Positions 27,886 through 36,105 of a DNA stretch of 64,000 nucleotides are shown piece by piece. Every line of letters starts with the position of its first letter. Position 1 is the first letter of the stretch. Origin of the DNA: an uncultured Hyphomicrobiales bacterium (GTDB taxonomy: Bacteria > Pseudomonadota > Alphaproteobacteria > Rhizobiales > Beijerinckiaceae); the NCBI GenBank assembly GCA_903847605.1, contig CAINED010000024.1, positions 62,001 through 126,000 on the forward strand. Reading direction: 5' to 3'. Under the pieces are notes generated by a model. The model ran no database searches and had not been told where the DNA came from. It worked only from the letters and a program-made list of their open reading frames with translations. Made by a program: the position numbers and the translations under genes.

Positions 27886-28779
27886 TCAGCCGCCGCTGCC
27901 GCCTGCGCTTGCCGAGCGGGCTGCGCTGCCGAGACCGCCGCGCGATGTCGTGGTCGCCGCCGGCTTCGTCGCAGCGGCCGGGTTGCCCATCTGCGCGCGA
28001 GGAGCCGTATTGGCGGGAGTGGCGGCAGGAGACGTCGGCGAAGCGGGCATCGCGCCAGGCCGGGCCGCGTTCGCGGGAGCTGCGGCGGCGGCCGGAGCCG
28101 CCGCAGGCCCGGTCGCGCCGATAGCGAGGCCGGGGATAAAAAGCAGCGTGCGACTCGTGCCGCCCTGTCCGCCTTCGCCGTTTCCGGCAGTCTTGCTCTT
28201 CTCGAGCGAATTGACCGGATCGACCGGTTCCTTCGGGCGAATTTCGGCGACCCTATAACGCTCCGCGCCGTCGCTCAGTATCGAATAGAGCGGCACGCCC
28301 TGAAACGTGCCCTGCGGCGCTTTGCCGAAGAAGTAACCGGACATGATGGGAATGTAGCGCGAGGCGCGCTCGGCATCTTCAGGCGTCGCCGGCTTCACGC
28401 ACTTGCCCGCGCCATGCTGTTTCTCGCAGACTTCCATCGAGGCGTAGTCCGGAGCCCCCTTCTGATGCACGAGATTGGCGGCATTCCATTGCTGCTCGCA
28501 AGCGCCGGCAGGTTGAATGCGCGCGCTCACGCAGTCCGCTACGCTCTTGTAAACACGGGGCGTATCCGCAGTCGGGCCGCCGCTGTTGGCAAAAAAATAG
28601 AGCCCGGCGGAACCGGCGCCCAGAGCGACGAGCGTGAGCACCATGGTGCGCTTCATATTGTCGGCTTCGCGCTTGGCCGCTTCGCCGCCAAGCCCCCTGG
28701 CCAGGGCCGGTACAGCCGATCCGTCATGGCCACGTAGGCCGAAGTTTGCGCGAGGCGCGGGCGAACTGCCGTAAGACAT
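27886..28779 (-). CDS. DUF1190 (YgiB/YjfM) family membrane-anchored protein
   Basis: 297-residue protein. After a 50-residue cytoplasmic leader there is one membrane span (MVLTLVALGAGSAGLYFFAN). The exported part starts with the DUF1190 core: YKSVADC, Cys at +11, then Cys after 23 residues and Cys after 8, followed by ASRYIPIMSGYFFGKAP. The C-terminal 150 residues are low-complexity Ala/Pro/Gly and end in SRGGLGSAARSAS, a motif shared with the next protein upstream. GGGA lies six bases before the ATG at 28779. It is same-strand with both neighbours (gap of 105 bp to yjfC-type gene). Molecular role unknown. Confidence 0.82.
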   Translation of the reverse strand: MSYGSSPAPRANFGLRGHDGSAVPALARGLGGEAAKREADNMKRTMVLTLVALGAGSAGLYFFANSGGPTADTPRVYKSVADCVSARIQPAGACEQQWNAANLVHQKGAPDYASMEVCEKQHGAGKCVKPATPEDAERASRYIPIMSGYFFGKAPQGTFQGVPLYSILSDGAERYRVAEIRPKEPVDPVNSLEKSKTAGNGEGGQGGTSRTLLFIPGLAIGATGPAAAPAAAAAPANAARPGAMPASPTSPAATPANTAPRAQMGNPAAATKPAATTTSRGGLGSAARSASAGGSGG

Positions 28780-28927
28780 ATCAAATCCCATCGGAAACAG
28801 CAGGAAATCCGACAAGACGTTAGCCGTTCGCAGTTAACAGCAGGCCAACGGCAACCCTGCAAAAGGATTGCCGGCAGTTCTCTTTCTGAAGATCGCGGAT
28901 TTGGTTAGCGGTTTATGACCGGCGCAG

Positions 28928-29599
28928 TCACGAACTCGACGATCCCCGCGCGCTGGAGCCAAAGCCGCCGCGCGACGTGCTGGTGATACCCGATGAGGGC
29001 GAGGACGTCGTCGAGCGCGACGAACTCGTCGACGATGATCCAAAGGACGAGCCCGACCTGAAATTCGACGAAGACGAGGACGACGAGCTCGAAGACGGCG
29101 TCGTGATCGGGAACGGGAACGCCGCGCTTTGACGGAATTCGTTTGCGGGATCGCCGGGTCGGCGGTACAGCGGCGCGGCCTGATACCCACCCGAAGCACG
29201 CTGCGCCAACAGGTAGCCGGCCATCAGCGGGATGAACATCGAGGCGCGGCCGGAACTCGCAGACGGATTTGCGCAATTGCCTGCGCCATATTCCTTCTCG
29301 CAGTTTTCCCGGTTTTGAAACGCCGGCGCGGACCGCTCGTGATTGCTGAGAGCTTGCTTGAAATTACTCTCGCACTCGCTTGAAGGTATTAGCTTATCTG
29401 CCTCGCAGCTGGCGACGTCCTTGTATGTCCGCGGCTGTGTGCTGGTACCCGATCCGGAGAACATACCGATCGTCACCGCGCCCGCGCCCAGCGCCAAAAG
29501 CGTGATGGCGATCGTGCGCTTGCGGCCACCTTGTTCCGGCGGATCGGCGTCGGCAGGAGGGGGCGTCGTGCCAGGCCTCTTTTTAGCTGGCGTGTTCAT
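28928..29599 (-). CDS. DUF1190 (YgiB/YjfM) family membrane-anchored protein
   Basis: 223-residue protein, the same length class as E. coli YgiB. A Pro-rich leader of about 30 residues is followed by one membrane span (TIAITLLALGAGAVTIGMFS), then YKDVASCEADKLIPSSEC, 23 residues, CEKEYGAGNC and SMFIPLMAGYLLAQRASGGY. The last 60 residues are almost all Ser with a terminal SRGGFGSSARGSSSS. CGGAG precedes the ATG at 29599, which is 14 bp after the yjfL stop, so they are co-transcribed. It is a clear paralogue of the protein encoded at 27886. Confidence 0.85.
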   Translation of the reverse strand: MNTPAKKRPGTTPPPADADPPEQGGRKRTIAITLLALGAGAVTIGMFSGSGTSTQPRTYKDVASCEADKLIPSSECESNFKQALSNHERSAPAFQNRENCEKEYGAGNCANPSASSGRASMFIPLMAGYLLAQRASGGYQAAPLYRRPGDPANEFRQSAAFPFPITTPSSSSSSSSSSNFRSGSSFGSSSTSSSRSTTSSPSSGITSTSRGGFGSSARGSSSS

Positions 29600-29613
29600 G
29601 GCGAACTCCGCGA

Positions 29614-30021
29614 TCAATAAGTCATGGAAGCGGCGCTCAGAAGCCCCGCCGCCAGAGAGATGAATCCGACCCAGAGACCTGCCGAGAGCACATTGTTGCG
29701 AATGGACTCGCCAAGGTTCGGGTGGGAGATATAGGCAAGAAAATAGGCGACAAGCTGGCAGATGAGCGCCACAACGCCCCAGACCACGCAATCCAGAATG
29801 TTCGCCGAATTATAGACGGCGCTCGCCAGCGGCAGGGAAAATCCCAGCAGACTCATGCCAACGGCGACAGTAGCTGTGTGGTTGTGTTCCTTGAAAACAA
29901 GGTCGAATTCCTTGTTCGGCGTGATCGCCGTATAGGCGAGAAGAAACAGGACGCAGAGGCCGACCGAGGCGACGAAATATGTCAGAAAAGCCGGCAATCC
30001 CTGTAGCGAATTCAGAATCAT
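29614..30021 (-). CDS. DUF350 (YjfL) family inner membrane protein
   Basis: 135-residue integral membrane protein with four hydrophobic segments, matching the DUF350/YjfL family: TYFVASVGLCVLFLLAYTAIT, then AVGMSLLGFSLPLASAVY, VVWGVVALICQLVAYFLA and SAGLWVGFISLAAGLLSAAS. The family's conserved NxAxAxxxGxxLLGFxxPL-like region is recognisable (HTATVAVGMSLLGFSLPLAS). GAGGAGG is placed well before the ATG at 30021. It is the first gene of the yjfL-DUF1190-DUF1190-yjfC series. Biochemical function is not known. Confidence 0.85.
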   Translation of the reverse strand: MILNSLQGLPAFLTYFVASVGLCVLFLLAYTAITPNKEFDLVFKEHNHTATVAVGMSLLGFSLPLASAVYNSANILDCVVWGVVALICQLVAYFLAYISHPNLGESIRNNVLSAGLWVGFISLAAGLLSAASMTY

Positions 30022-30081
30022 GGCATGGCCTCCTCAAGGGTAGAGCCTATGGTAGGGCGTCGCTCGCGACAATCCCCGTGG

Positions 30082-31011
30082 CTACCGGGCGTCATGGAAG
30101 GCAAGCGCAAGGCCAAACGCCGATTGCGGGGCAATCACGCACATTTTCCCGACACGCTCGAAAAGCGTGCGATTGCCCTCAAGCGCCATGGCGAATTTGT
30201 CCAGATCCGCAACACGGATGACGCAGGCAGCGATCCCCGGCGTTGCCGCCTCGCCTGGCAGGGCCGCCGCTCCGAACTGCTGCCGAAAAGCGTGAGGAGT
30301 GAGAACATCGATCCGCTGGACCGGGTCGTTTCCAAGTTCGAAGGAGATGCCGCGGGAGCTCGCTGCATATTCTCTGACGCCCGTCAGGTGCGAGAGAAAC
30401 TCGCCGTGATCGGCGGGATTTTCAGCGACTATGACGATCGCTTCGAGCGCGCTCGCGCCATTGACGTGTTGCCGGAATGCAGGATCCCAAAAGTTCTGCG
30501 GAAAGTGATGATGGCAGGCGAAGAAGCCGATATCCGGCATCAGCGGGGAATGGGCGAAAGCCAGCGTGAAGGCCACTTCGATGGCCGTGCCGTCCGGCTT
30601 CTTGCCACGGCGCTCGAAGTGAAACGGCTCGAAATCGCCGGCGCCCGTCACCTTGAAGGCGCGCGCATCGGCTTCGGCATTGTCCGAGGTCAGGGCGATC
30701 ATGGCGCCGCCTTCACGCGCTCCAAGGAAGCTGCCGATAAAGCCCGAGAAGGAAAAATTGTGCGGATCGTGATCGGGCGCGACGTGAAAGGCAGGATCGA
30801 CACCGATCAATTCGATGAAGGAACCATCGAACTGCACGATATGGTTCTGCGTGCCCCATGGATGTCTGTTGCGTGCGCCGACGACGAAACCGAGATGCCG
30901 GAAGAATTCGGCAAGGGCGCCGAGGTCGCGGGCCGCCAGAACGAGGTGGTCGATGCGGCGCAAGGAATGCACATGCGCCTGTTCCTGCGGCGTGGGATCG
31001 GTCGACGCCAT
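30082..31011 (-). CDS. VOC family protein (glyoxalase-like domain)
   Basis: 309-residue protein with two glyoxalase-like modules. The first begins LRRIDHLVLAARDLGALAEFF (metal-ligand His position) and has NHIVQFDGSFIELIGV. The second contains ACHHHFPQNFWDPAF and ALEAIVIVAENPADHGEFL. This layout fits the glyoxalase_3-like family often annotated as VOC domain, function unknown. AGGAGG is five bases before the ATG at 31011. It lies upstream of yjfL on the same strand with a 60-bp gap. It could be a dioxygenase, isomerase or resistance-type protein; the sequence does not decide. Confidence 0.8.
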   Translation of the reverse strand: MASTDPTPQEQAHVHSLRRIDHLVLAARDLGALAEFFRHLGFVVGARNRHPWGTQNHIVQFDGSFIELIGVDPAFHVAPDHDPHNFSFSGFIGSFLGAREGGAMIALTSDNAEADARAFKVTGAGDFEPFHFERRGKKPDGTAIEVAFTLAFAHSPLMPDIGFFACHHHFPQNFWDPAFRQHVNGASALEAIVIVAENPADHGEFLSHLTGVREYAASSRGISFELGNDPVQRIDVLTPHAFRQQFGAAALPGEAATPGIAACVIRVADLDKFAMALEGNRTLFERVGKMCVIAPQSAFGLALAFHDAR

Positions 31012-31086
31012 GAAGCCTCCTGACACGCCTGCTGAATTATCCGCGACATCCTAATCGGAAATAGCGCGCGCCGTCACGGGTTTGCA

Positions 31087-31731
31087 TCAAACCGCGCGTG
31101 TACCATCCCTGCGGTTATTATCCTGCACGACTTCGACGACCGGCGCCGCGGCCGTGTGTCCGGCCGGATGGGGAATAATCCGGGCAAGGTCAGCCAATGG
31201 CAGGGATTCCACGCCCCCTGCTCCTGTCTCCCAGTCGGCATGGTCCATCACCTGGACGTCCGTGACGAACAGGCCGTAACGCTCTTCGCCGATAAGGTCC
31301 ATTACAACGGTCTTCGCGAGGTTCCGGAAGGCGACGTAATCGTTAATTTTCACCTCCCGGGTCAGCAGAAGCACGCCGTATCGGGAAAGAACGGGAACAG
31401 CGTGAAAGCGGGTCGTCGCCAAAGGCAATTCGACGCCATCCTTGCTGACGCAATCGGGAAGTGGCCGGGGGTCTCTCAATGCGCGAATTTTTATGCCCGG
31501 CATCGCCGGCGCTTTCGCGGCCATCTCCCGTGCAAGCTTGAAATGTCGCAATACGCCGCGAGCGCCAAAAATCACTTCGCTGCCGCCGGGAATCTTTGCG
31601 CCTTCCAGCGTCAACTGGGGGGCGATTTCCGAAAGCGCGTTCGAAGCCGTCTCCAGTATCTCCGCTTCCAATGGTCCATCGACGGCGCGCCAGGCCGGTG
31701 CGACGTTCTTCCAGAAACCATCAATCGCCAT
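31087..31731 (-). CDS. Conserved protein of unknown function (DUF695-like region)
   Basis: About 214 residues from the ATG at 31731. A longer version from a TTG at 31788 is possible, and neither has a good ribosome-binding site. The opening MAIDGFWKNVAPAWR, the segment AREMAAKAPAMPGIKIRALRDPR and the later IGEERYGLFVTDVQVMD recall a family of soluble proteins that I associate with DUF695-type or similar annotations (FW..F...., APxLPGW). It has no signal peptide, membrane span or catalytic motif that I can name. It is a single gene on the minus strand, and 31789-31943 before it is non-coding. Confidence 0.65.
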   Translation of the reverse strand: MAIDGFWKNVAPAWRAVDGPLEAEILETASNALSEIAPQLTLEGAKIPGGSEVIFGARGVLRHFKLAREMAAKAPAMPGIKIRALRDPRPLPDCVSKDGVELPLATTRFHAVPVLSRYGVLLLTREVKINDYVAFRNLAKTVVMDLIGEERYGLFVTDVQVMDHADWETGAGGVESLPLADLARIIPHPAGHTAAAPVVEVVQDNNRRDGTRAV

Positions 31732-31943
31732 TGCGTCGAGCAAGTGCGCATTCCCTTCGCATGCGGATTGCACGCTGGGACCATTCAATAGGTGGCCTGT
31801 CTGAGGGACTTGTTGGCCGATTGCTTCGAATTTTAAGCAAAATCGCGCAAGTGGCGCCCTGCTGGCGCGCGCTGTGGGCCAAAATCATGCGTTTCCGAAG
31901 GCTTACCGGCGAAACCGTTTGCTAACCGTCATGACTTCCGCTT

Positions 31944-32237
31944 CTAGCCGACGCGCGACCAGGCGGGGTCTCCAAAATCTTCGCGAAAAGCAAAACGCTT
32001 GAGATGATTGATGACCGTGCCTTGCGTGCGCTCGAGTTCTTCATCGCTCGCCGTCTCGACGTGAAGGTCGAGATGTTCAGGCGTCGCGTGGAACTTGCAA
32101 GCGCGTGTATCGTCGAAGGTGACCTTGCCATCCCGCGGGTCGAATTCGACCGTGAGCTTGTGGCTCCAGTGCTTGCAAAGTTGCTGAAGATATTTGCTGG
32201 CGTGTTCCGTTGGTATGCGGGCCGTGAATGCGGGCAT
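31944..32237 (-). CDS. DUF2218 family protein
   Basis: 97-residue soluble protein of the DUF2218 family. The markers are ARIPTEHASKYLQQLCKHWSHK near the N-terminus, the FDDTRACKFHATPEHLDLHVE centre and a helical end containing VINHLKRFAFRED. In other bacteria it often accompanies siderophore-interacting or metal-related genes, none of which are visible here. GGAGG is seven bases before the ATG at 32237. It follows the ABC-transporter unit on the same strand after 65 bp. Function unknown. Confidence 0.85.
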   Translation of the reverse strand: MPAFTARIPTEHASKYLQQLCKHWSHKLTVEFDPRDGKVTFDDTRACKFHATPEHLDLHVETASDEELERTQGTVINHLKRFAFREDFGDPAWSRVG

Positions 32238-32302
32238 GATGTCCTCCGGGGCGTTCGGTGGAGGCATGATAATCGCCACGGGCGATGCCTGAAGTTTTGA
32301 CC

Positions 32303-32518
32303 TCAGTCATCCTTAGTGCGTTTCGCCGCGAGAACGAAACCCGCGATCGCCCCCAGCGCCGCACCGATTGGCCCGGTCACGAAAAAGGCCGTCATGACGG
32401 CTTCGAGCGAACGATCATGCGTGTTGGGCGAAAGGCCCTCCACGGCGATATATCCGAACAGTGCGCCAAGGGCGTAACCAGCCAGGATCGCCAGCGAGAC
32501 CTTGAGCACGCGGCTCAA
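32303..32518 (-). CDS. Small two-span membrane protein
   Basis: 71-residue hydrophobic protein with two membrane spans (SLAILAGYALGALFGYIAV and VTGPIGAALGAIAGFVLAA) joined by a short polar loop and ending AKRTKDD. I do not recognise a family. The start is the TTG at 32518, which abuts the stop of the permease gene, or the GTG at 32509. No ATG is available upstream within frame, so the start is uncertain. Being joined to an ABC operon suggests an accessory subunit, although it may simply be co-transcribed. Confidence 0.6.
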   Translation of the reverse strand: MSRVLKVSLAILAGYALGALFGYIAVEGLSPNTHDRSLEAVMTAFFVTGPIGAALGAIAGFVLAAKRTKDD

Positions 32519-33289
32519 TCAGCCCCCAGCGCTGTTCTGAGAACGGAAGGCCCAGCCGGCCATGCGCTGCTCGATCAGGGCGGTCACGGCGTACATCACG
32601 ATGCCCTCGACCGCCAAAGCCATGAGGCCAGCGAAGACGAGCGGCATCTGAAAGTTCGAGCCGGCCTGCGTCATCAGATGGCCAAGCCCCGCATTGGCGC
32701 CGATGGTCTCGGACACGACCGCTCCGACGAAGGCGAGCGTGATGGCAACCTTCAGCGAGCCGAAGAAGTAAGGCATCGAGCGGGGAATGCCGACCTTGCG
32801 CATGACATCGAGCTTGCTCGCGCCGAGCGCGCGCAGCACGTCTTCAAGTTCTGGCTCGATGGTGGCGAGGCCCGTCGCGACGTTCACGACGATGGGAAAG
32901 AAGGAAATGAGGAAGGCTGTCAGGATCGCCGGTATCTCGCCAATGCCGAACCACATGATGAGGATCGGCACGACCGCGACTTTGGGAATCGAGTTGAAGC
33001 CGATCATCACGGGATAGAGCCCGCGATAGATCGCCTTGGACCAGCCGACAACGAGACCCAGGAACAGGCCGAACGCCACCGCCATCAGGAAGCCTGCAAG
33101 CGTCGTCCATAGCGTCACGAAGGAATTGTACAGAAGCGGCTTCCAGTAACGCACCATCGCTACGGCGATTTGCGATGGCGCGGGCAGGATGAAATCGGAC
33201 ACGTTGAAGAGCCGGCAAACCGCTTCCCAGACCACGAAGATGCCGATCGTGAAATACCAGGGCGCCAGGGACTCGTTGTCGATCTTCAT
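32519..33289 (-). CDS. ABC transporter permease, NitT/TauT family
   Basis: 256-residue inner-membrane permease (SsuC/ThiX-like) with about six spans. The EAA loop that contacts the ATPase reads EDVLRALGASKLDVMRKVGIPRSMP, and the helix before it has IPKVAVVPILIMWFGIGE, both typical of the NitT/TauT family. The ATG at 33289 overlaps the ATPase stop (ATGA), so the two are translationally coupled. It forms one importer with the neighbouring ATPase and binding protein. Confidence 0.9.
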   Translation of the reverse strand: MKIDNESLAPWYFTIGIFVVWEAVCRLFNVSDFILPAPSQIAVAMVRYWKPLLYNSFVTLWTTLAGFLMAVAFGLFLGLVVGWSKAIYRGLYPVMIGFNSIPKVAVVPILIMWFGIGEIPAILTAFLISFFPIVVNVATGLATIEPELEDVLRALGASKLDVMRKVGIPRSMPYFFGSLKVAITLAFVGAVVSETIGANAGLGHLMTQAGSNFQMPLVFAGLMALAVEGIVMYAVTALIEQRMAGWAFRSQNSAGG

Positions 33290-34089
33290 GACGCGGCCTC
33301 GACAGGGGCCGGCGTCTGCCTAACCTGCGCGATCTTGTTGCGCAGAACATGAACGATGTCGGCGAATTCCTTTTCGTAACAGATTTCGAGATCGCGCGGC
33401 CGTGCAAAGTCGACACGGCGGCTCTCGATGATGCGGCCGGGCCGTGCGCTCATTACATGAACGGTGTCGGCCAAAAACACGGCTTCGCGCAGATCGTGAG
33501 TGACGAGGACGACCGTGAATTTCAATCGCTGCCACACATCGCGCATGACGCACCAAAGCTCTTCGCGCGTGAAGGCGTCCAGCGCTGCAAATGGCTCGTC
33601 GAGCATGAGCAATTGCGGCTCGTGGATCAGCGACCGGCACAGCGACGCACGCTGCTGCATGCCGCCGGACAATTCCCAGGGGAAGCGGTTGCCGAAACCG
33701 CCGAGACCGACGGTGTCGAGCAATTTCTCCGCGCGCGCCACGAACTCGGCCTTCTTCGAGCGAAATTGCGAACGGTAGGGTTCGACGATTTCGAGCGGTA
33801 GCAGAATGTTGTCGAGCACCGTGCGCCACGGCAGCAGGTTGGCATTCTGGAAAGCCATGCCCGCAACCTTCACCGGCCCGCGCACTGGCGCGCCAGCCAC
33901 CTCGACGCTGCCGCGCGTCGGTTTCACGAGGCCCGTGACCAGTTTCATCAACGTGGACTTGCCGCAGCCGGACGGGCCGACGACGGCGGCGAATTCGCCG
34001 CGCGCCACGTCGATACTCGTTCCGTCCAGCGCAAGCACCGGCCCGGTGCGCCCGGCATAAGCGAGCGCAACATCCTGAAGTTTGATCAC
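33286..34089 (-). CDS. ABC transporter ATP-binding protein, NitT/TauT family
   Basis: 267-residue ATPase subunit. Walker A GPSGCGKST, Q-loop in MAFQNANLLPW, signature LSGGMQQR, Walker B LLMLDEPF and H-loop VTHD are all intact, so it should hydrolyse ATP normally. It powers uptake through the permease encoded downstream, with which it shares a 4-bp overlap. The binding-protein gene is 18 bp upstream. The Q-loop context NLLPW is typical of the sulphonate/nitrate/taurine/thiamine-precursor group. Confidence 0.93.
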   Translation of the reverse strand: MIKLQDVALAYAGRTGPVLALDGTSIDVARGEFAAVVGPSGCGKSTLMKLVTGLVKPTRGSVEVAGAPVRGPVKVAGMAFQNANLLPWRTVLDNILLPLEIVEPYRSQFRSKKAEFVARAEKLLDTVGLGGFGNRFPWELSGGMQQRASLCRSLIHEPQLLMLDEPFAALDAFTREELWCVMRDVWQRLKFTVVLVTHDLREAVFLADTVHVMSARPGRIIESRRVDFARPRDLEICYEKEFADIVHVLRNKIAQVRQTPAPVEAAS

Positions 34090-34107
34090 GGCCTTGTCCT
34101 GTAAGGA

Positions 34108-35133
34108 TTACATTTTGCGTTCGGAGGCCGGCGGCAAGAATTCGCTGGTGAAGATGTCATCGGGCTTCGGCGGCGCAGCCTTGAAATCATAGGTCTCGCC
34201 GATCTGCACAATGGACTTCGCCATGCGGGCCGGATCGATCCCGCCGAAGCCGTTGGCCTTCGTCCATTCCGTGACGATGTTGTCGCGCAGCGCCATCTTC
34301 AGCCGTTCGAGTTCAAGTTTCTCGTCGCCGATATCGTTGCGCTTCATCACGGACTTGATCGCGCTATCAGGATCTTTCGCCGTGTCGATCACGCCCTTGA
34401 TCGTGGCGCGCACGAAACCGGCGACCACTTTCGGGTTGGCCTTGGCGAAGGCCGGGTTCACCATGATGGCGTTGCCGTACATGACGATGCCCTGATCGGC
34501 CATCAGCATCACGACGATATCGGACGCCTTCACATCCTTTTGCATCAGGTTGAAATAGGACGAGAAGGAAAAACCGGTGATCGCATTCACCTTGCCTGCT
34601 GCCAGCATCGGTTCGCGCACGGGAAAGCCGACGTTCTCGATCTTGACCTTGGACGCGTCGATCTTGTTGGCGTTCACATAGGCCTTCCATTGCGCGAAGG
34701 CCCCGTCCGGCGCGGGCGCGCCTAGAATTTTGCCTTCGAGATCCTTCGGAGAGGAAATGCCCATGCTCTTCAGCGAAATGATCGCGAAGGGCGGCTTGTC
34801 ATAGACCATCATGACGGCCTTCAGCGCCTGCGCGGGATTCTGGTCGTTGAAACGAACCAGCGAATTGATGTCGAAGAAGCCGAGCGGATACGTGCCCGCG
34901 GCGACGCGCGCAATGCCGGCTACCGAACCGGGGCCGCTGTCGATCGTTACGTCCAGCCCTTCGGCCTTGTAATACCCCTTGTCGATGGCGACGAAATAGG
35001 GAGCCGAGGGCCCCTCGAATTTCCAGTCGAGGGCGAACTTCACCGCCGTCTGCGCCTGCGCATTAAGCATTCCGCCCATGAAAACAGCAGCGCCGATCGC
35101 TGCGGCCCGCACAAAACTTGAGCTCATGTCCAT
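34108..35133 (-). CDS. ABC transporter substrate-binding protein, NitT/TauT (NMT1/THI5-like)
   Basis: 341-residue periplasmic binding protein with a signal peptide ending at about residue 28 (MLNAQAQTAVKF). The start of the mature protein, VKFALDWKFEGPSAPYFVAIDKGYYKAEGLDVTI, is the hallmark of the NMT1/THI5-like group, which includes pyrimidine-precursor (HMP) as well as alkanesulphonate and taurine binders. A mid-domain APDGAFAQWKAY follows. The ATG at 35133 has AGGGGA close before it; the inner ATG at 35127 is an alternative. First gene of a three-component importer. The ligand cannot be fixed from the sequence. Confidence 0.88.
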   Translation of the reverse strand: MDMSSSFVRAAAIGAAVFMGGMLNAQAQTAVKFALDWKFEGPSAPYFVAIDKGYYKAEGLDVTIDSGPGSVAGIARVAAGTYPLGFFDINSLVRFNDQNPAQALKAVMMVYDKPPFAIISLKSMGISSPKDLEGKILGAPAPDGAFAQWKAYVNANKIDASKVKIENVGFPVREPMLAAGKVNAITGFSFSSYFNLMQKDVKASDIVVMLMADQGIVMYGNAIMVNPAFAKANPKVVAGFVRATIKGVIDTAKDPDSAIKSVMKRNDIGDEKLELERLKMALRDNIVTEWTKANGFGGIDPARMAKSIVQIGETYDFKAAPPKPDDIFTSEFLPPASERKM

Positions 35134-35296
35134 GTTCCCCTGTTATTTCTGGCCGAAAAGTCCTGGATACATTCCAGAATCCTGCTTCAGTCGCCTGTCG
35201 AAGCAATCCCCATGCCGGAACTTGATCGCTATTTGGGCGGTGGACAAGTGCCACAGCTTTTTGCTGCACAGGTTTTGAACAGCAAAACCGGCCAGC

Positions 35297-35995
35297 TCAC
35301 CAAGGCACATGTTCTCCGCGATAATCGCGAAACGTGCCGGTGTCGGCTGGCGTCAGCGCGTGAAGTACGTTCAGAATTTCAGTCGCTGCAATCGACGCCG
35401 AACGCACCTTCAGCCCGGATTTAGCGAAAGGCGCCGACAACCTGGAATCGACGGTGCCGGGATGGATCGCGACGCAGATGGCATTCGTCCGGGTACGCCG
35501 GAGTTCGACTGCGCCCGTGCGGATGATCTGATTGAGCGCAGCTTTCGAAGCGCGGTAGCTGATCCAGCCGCCCAGTTCGTTATCGCCGATGCTGCCGACC
35601 TTGGCCGAAATCGCGGCAATCACGCAACGGCCTTCACGCGGGACGAGCGGCAGAAAGTGCTTGAGGACCAGTCCGGGCCCGATTGCGTTTACCGCAAAGG
35701 CATGGGCGAGGTGCTCGGCGGAGAGTTGCTTCAGGCTTTTTTCCGGCATGAATTGCTCATCGTGCAGGAAACCGGACGCAATCAGCAGGAGGCGAAGCGG
35801 CCCACACGACCCCGCACGTGCAGCCGCTGCTTGAATGCTTGCTTCATTCAAGAGGTCGATAGCGGGCTCGCTGCCGCGCGAAAGTCGCAGGACAGTTTCA
35901 TAGCGTGGATCACCCTCGAGTTCACCGGCGAGGGCGCTCCCGATGCCGCCGGAGGCGCCGATGATAACTGCGAGGCCGGCTTCCAAAATGGACAT
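35297..35995 (-). CDS. Short-chain dehydrogenase/reductase family protein
   Basis: 232-residue classical-type SDR. The cofactor motif is IGASGGIGSALAGEL at the N-terminus, a shortened TGxxxGIG. NAIGPGLV is the NAG-like stretch and the catalytic Ser and YxxxK lie in AISAKVGS and ISYRASKAALN. It resembles the C-factor/CsgA-like group of short SDRs. The ATG at 35995 has CGGGAAAC before it. It diverges from the phosphatase gene and lies 163 bp upstream of the ABC binding-protein gene, that gap holding no gene. Substrate unknown. Confidence 0.85.
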   Translation of the reverse strand: MSILEAGLAVIIGASGGIGSALAGELEGDPRYETVLRLSRGSEPAIDLLNEASIQAAAARAGSCGPLRLLLIASGFLHDEQFMPEKSLKQLSAEHLAHAFAVNAIGPGLVLKHFLPLVPREGRCVIAAISAKVGSIGDNELGGWISYRASKAALNQIIRTGAVELRRTRTNAICVAIHPGTVDSRLSAPFAKSGLKVRSASIAATEILNVLHALTPADTGTFRDYRGEHVPW

Positions 35996-36105
35996 TTTTG
36001 TTTCCCGATGACATCCGGGATACGTTGAAGGAGACCAATCGGCTTACGAGATATTCAATCCTCGCGGGTATTTTGCGTGACCTGCAGGTTTTCAGCAACG
36101 TCCCA

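Noticed and set aside
28928-29150. Serine/glycine-coding repetitive DNA suspected of being a tandem repeat array
   Set aside because: It is codon-level low complexity (TCG/TCC runs) inside a DUF1190 coding tail, with no fixed period.
31784-31788. ATG at 31784 near the TTG at 31788 as start of the unknown gene
   Set aside because: It is in another frame from the protein. The first in-frame ATG is at 31731, which also matches the family-like opening.
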